Assembly (NCBI GenBank): GCA_963576725.1
Contig: OY755239.1
Coordinates: forward strand, 56,639,453 to 56,703,452
From: Azorinus chamasolen
Lineage: Eukaryota > Mollusca > Bivalvia > Cardiida > Solecurtidae
Direction: 5' to 3'
Length of the DNA: 64,000 bases
Below the pieces are notes generated by a model, which worked only from the letters and a program-made list of their open reading frames with translations, searched no databases and had not been told where the DNA came from. A program made the translations under genes and the position numbers. Positions 61,381 to 64,000 of the stretch are shown here, piece after piece (positions within the stretch are counted from its first letter, which is position 1; each line of letters starts with the position of its first letter).

Positions 61381-61605
61381 CCCATTCCCTCATATTGATG
61401 CCTTTTGACGCCTCTGTAATATTCACTTTTAGAAACCATTGTGATAAACAGAGCATTTGCTCCACAGGAGCAATTGCTCTATTTATCACAATGGTTTCAA
61501 AACTACACTATTCTAAGTGGTTCCTTTTCTCTAGTAAATGCTCATTTTCGGTAGATTTATTAAAAGAGTTTGGGTCTAAAAATAGCGTATGAGGTAATGG
61601 GTTAA
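61377..61605 (-). mobile_element. T2 MITE sharing TTAA with the chimera
   Basis: TTAACCCATTCCCTCATATTGATGCC to GAGGTAATGGGTTAA. Apex TTGCTCCACAGGAGCAA. Confidence 0.92.
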
Positions 61606-61627
61606 GACATTATCGGCCAAGGGTCAG

Positions 61628-61720
61628 AAAACATGAACCTTGATGAGACTTCGTGTTACTCTGCGTCTCATTAGGAGCCAGGCTATCTACAAATGCCAGT
61701 TAGTTCGCTCTTAGCATGAA
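61628..61720. mobile_element. T4 core relic
   Basis: ACCTTGATGAGACTTCGTG / TCTGCGTCTCATTAGGAGCC. 61720-62070 holds nothing else recognised. Confidence 0.45.
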
Positions 61721-62071
61721 AGTGTTACGACAAAATCTGAAAAGTTATTGCTGGGATGACCTTCAAACACCGTAGATAAAAAAACAAAGATACAATTTGT
61801 GATAAAACACAGGTGCGATCCTGAAGATTAAAAAAGTTGGGTTCTTTTATGTGAAAATGTTTGATATTATCGTACAACAACATCCAAAGCAAAAATACTG
61901 TTATCTTATGCCACGTCATGTTCCGTCTTGTTAAACGGTATCTCTCATGTTTATAAAAGTGTTACATTCCAACAGAACACCTGTCAACTATTACAACATT
62001 GAGAAAGTCGGTGGTATTTTAGCCCTTGTCCCGTTGTAGAAAAAATAATGTCTGCTCAAACATGGATTTGG

Positions 62072-62190
62072 CACAGGGTGTCAAACAGGTTGGGTCCTGG
62101 TGATACATGTATACCGAGTTATTTGGCGTCTTCTCTGGATCCAAGCAATATGCATATACCGGCAAGGTCGCGAACAGCGAAATACATTGT
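62072..62190. mobile_element. T4 relic
   Basis: GTCAAACAGGTTGGGTCCTGGTGA.., ACCGAGTTATTTGGCGTCTTCTCTGGATCC. Confidence 0.5.
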
Positions 62191-62426
62191 TAACCATTTG
62201 CTGCATGAATGTTTATGCAAAACATAATGACGTCATTTTTCTAGTCGCCTATGAACACAATACTCATGATATTTTGGCTACGGCAGAAACTGTATAATCA
62301 GATTTATATCATAATATAGGAAAAAGGGCAGACGCTGATCAGACGGCTCCTCTAGGAGCTGTCTGATCTGGGTCTCCTCTGTTTGCAAAGGCATGGGAAG
62401 GAGTATTTATGGAGTAACCGCGTTAA
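62190..62426 (+). mobile_element. T1 MITE
   Basis: TTAACCATTTGCTGCATGAATG to GAGTAACCGCGTTAA. GCAGACGCTGATCAGACGG, apex GGCTCCTCTAGGAGCT. Confidence 0.85.
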
Positions 62427-62526
62427 ACGGTAGCATTCCAACAGTATGCACATCAAATATATCAAGAAAGTTCAATGCGTATTATAATAATGATCAATCG
62501 AATAGGTACATGTATAATTATATAGC

Positions 62527-62763
62527 AGGTTTATGTTTATTCCAAATTTCGATACCTACTGAATATTCATTGTCAAAATAGTTCTAACAAAATATAGGAG
62601 GTGGAAAATCGTAGCCATTTAAGAAAGTAAAGAAACAGATCTTTCAAATTGCATTAACAAAAAGAGCAGACCCTGATCAGACGGTTGCTATAGGAGCCGT
62701 CTGATCTGGGTCTACTCTGTTTGCGAATGCGTACAAACACGTTTATATGAAAGAAATGGTTAT
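62527..62763 (+). mobile_element. T1b MITE, left end decayed
   Basis: GCAGGTTTATGTTTATTCC.., ATACCTACTGAATATTCATTG, core GCAGACCCTGATCAGACGG, GAAAGAAATGGTTA. Confidence 0.8.
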
Positions 62764-62770
62764 AGAGCAA

Positions 62771-63150
62771 TACAGTGACCCCTCGTTACAACGGATGTGT
62801 TTGTTTCCAGACAGTTTGCTGGTATAACGAGGTTGCCGTTATAACGAGTTTAAATATGAAAGGAACCTTGTGGCCAGTTTTAAACTAGTACCAACAGGTG
62901 AACGCTTATTGCAGAACACAAGAAGTGCAAAAAGCTCCCTTTGGGAGCTTTTTGCACTTCTTGTGTTCTGCATTAAGCGATCACCTGTTTTATTGGCATT
63001 GCACCTAAATATTCAGTGGTTGTTTCAAAGACTTAACGGTAATTGTGTTTCAATGCGTACTGCCGGTATAACGAGGGTGCCATTGTAACGAATGCCGGTA
63101 TAATGAGGGTGCCATTGTAACGAATGCCGGTATAACGAGGGTTCATTGTA
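62771..63150. mobile_element. P6 MITE with subterminal tandem repeats
   Basis: TACAGTGACCCCTCGTTACAACGG to ATAACGAGGGTTCATTGTA. Perfect hairpin GAACACAAGAAGTGCAAAAAGC around TCCCTTTGGGA near 62897-62990. Three copies of GCCGGTATAACGAGGGTGCC at 63061-63140. Confidence 0.85.
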
Positions 63151-63154
63151 TTAG

Positions 63155-63405
63155 TGTTGAGGTATACTTTCTTTAGATTGTAAGTGTTTCAGTTTCATGG
63201 AAATTTGTCGAAATAATACATTACAAAAGGTAGAACAACAACCTTCAGTTGTTACAAATCTTAATTGAATTCCTGATAACAGATACATTCTGGTACTTGT
63301 CATTTACTTCTTTGAATAAAACAAACGCTAACAAAATACTAAATCCAGTGAATCGTAATCTGTATTAACAAAATGAAATCATGATATTTATTGATATTCG
63401 GGAAA
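63155..63405. other. Unassigned
   Basis: No gene or element recognised. Confidence 0.4.
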
Positions 63406-63408
63406 ATA

Positions 63409-63631
63409 TTAACCCTTCGCTTGCTAATCACGTCAATATACCTACCTGTAAATAGTGATGACCCAGACTCAGGGTCTGCACCATTTACAAGTTGATTGTG
63501 CAACCAGTGTTCTCCACAGCAGTGATTGCACAGCGATATACTTGTACACAGTGAAGATATATGAAATTATACAACAGGGCATGGGTAAAAAGGGAGACGT
63601 GTATTTTAAAAGGCAGCAAGAGAAGGGTTAA
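63409..63631 (+). mobile_element. T5 MITE with hairpin deleted
   Basis: TTAACCCTTCGCTTGCTAATCACG to GGCAGCAAGAGAAGGGTTAA. The stem is reduced to GACCCAGACTCAGGGTC, with flanks intact. Confidence 0.92.
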
Positions 63632-63645
63632 AAGTACTTTTGGAA

Positions 63646-63859
63646 TACAGTAAAACTCAAAATATATCTAAGCCGGGCTTTTAGTTGATAATAATTTAGA
63701 TACTTTTAGGTGGCTACTTAATACAGGGCGAACATCATTCAGAAAGCTCCTAGATGAGCTTTCTGTATGACTCTCACCCCCTGCATTTAGTTGCCAACTG
63801 TCCTAAAGACATACATTGATAGTGATTTAAACGTCCGGTTTAGAGAGGATTTTACAGTA
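63646..63859. mobile_element. P1 MITE
   Basis: TACAGTAAAACTCAAAATATATCTAAGCCGG to CGGTTTAGAGAGGATTTTACAGTA. Apex GCTCCTAGATGAGC. Confidence 0.82.
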
Positions 63860-64000
63860 GATAAAGTTCAGCAGTAATCTAGTTTACCCCGTATCACTTG
63901 GTGAACGGGTCCAAATATGCATTACATGTATAAACCGATCTAATTACTATTAAATGAGGGTCTTCTGCAAACAATAATCTGCTATTATGACTTTTGGACA

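Overview
The window is AT-rich eukaryotic DNA with short coding exons separated by kilobase introns, and almost all of the rest is non-autonomous transposable elements. It is most likely a bivalve mollusc, probably a heterodont clam (inference). Support: two tandem nicotinic acetylcholine receptor (nAChR) genes, pearl/Helentron-like elements with ~165 bp core repeats followed by a GGAC microsatellite, elements with GAGGGCC heads and AGCTCACC..GGTGAGCT tails, and a tRNA-headed SINE whose body resembles the animal Meta domain. No rRNA, CRISPR array, bacterial operon or autonomous transposase was found.

Genes. Both genes read on the minus strand. (1) At 227-445 lies the first coding exon of an alpha-like nAChR subunit: signal peptide plus the start of the ligand-binding domain. 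The rest runs off the left edge. (2) From 34018 to at least 44538 lies a nearly complete non-alpha (beta-like) nAChR subunit. In transcript order its exons are 44538-44393, 42770-42726, 41042-40930, 39269-39098, 36770-35943 and 34197-34018 (stop). All phases join and all introns are GT-AG. A phase-compatible candidate for the exon before 44538 is at 51694-51766. The signal-peptide exon was not found. The ~33.5 kb between the genes and the ~12 kb right of 51.8 kb show no other recognisable gene.

Mobile elements. Family codes used below are mine. T families have TTAACCC..GGGTTAA-type ends, read as TTAA target duplications (piggyBac-like by inference). T1 has ends with CTCCATGAATATTCATG and a core around GCAGACCCTGATCAGACGG. 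T1b has the same core and different outer arms (GTTCTATATTTATT). T2 has a core around GAGCATTTGCTCC. T3 has GGCGCCAAATTTCTAATTG ends. T4 has CAGTTTGGATCCAGATGAG in its core. T5 has CGCTTGCT ends. T6 has a CTGATGAGAGG core. T7 starts TTAAAAAGGACATA. T8 starts TTAAAGAGGAAGTCCCTACA. P families have TA target sites and CAGTAAAACC-type ends (pogo/Tigger-like by inference): P1 CTCTAAACCGG, P2 CGATATCTCGAAC, P3 CTTAAGCGACC, P4 CTAATGCGACCAC, P5 CGATACTACGAAC, P6 CGTTATAACG, P7 CTCTATAACGGCCAC. H1 has CAGAG..CTCTG ends and, in one copy, a clean 8-bp target duplication (hAT-like).

Nearly all T and P elements carry a long central hairpin. 'Core I' (T1, T1b, T3, T4, T5, T6) and 'core II' (P families) have different stems, but T1, T2, T5, T6 and most P families share the same apex, GCTCCTATAGGAGC. 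Core I stems also carry a non-complementary column at the same place in every family. Elements are nested in each other, several adjacent pairs share one TTAA or TA, and elements sit within about 10-40 bp of most exon edges of the receptor gene. The hairpin system and its closeness to exons are the most interesting content of the window.
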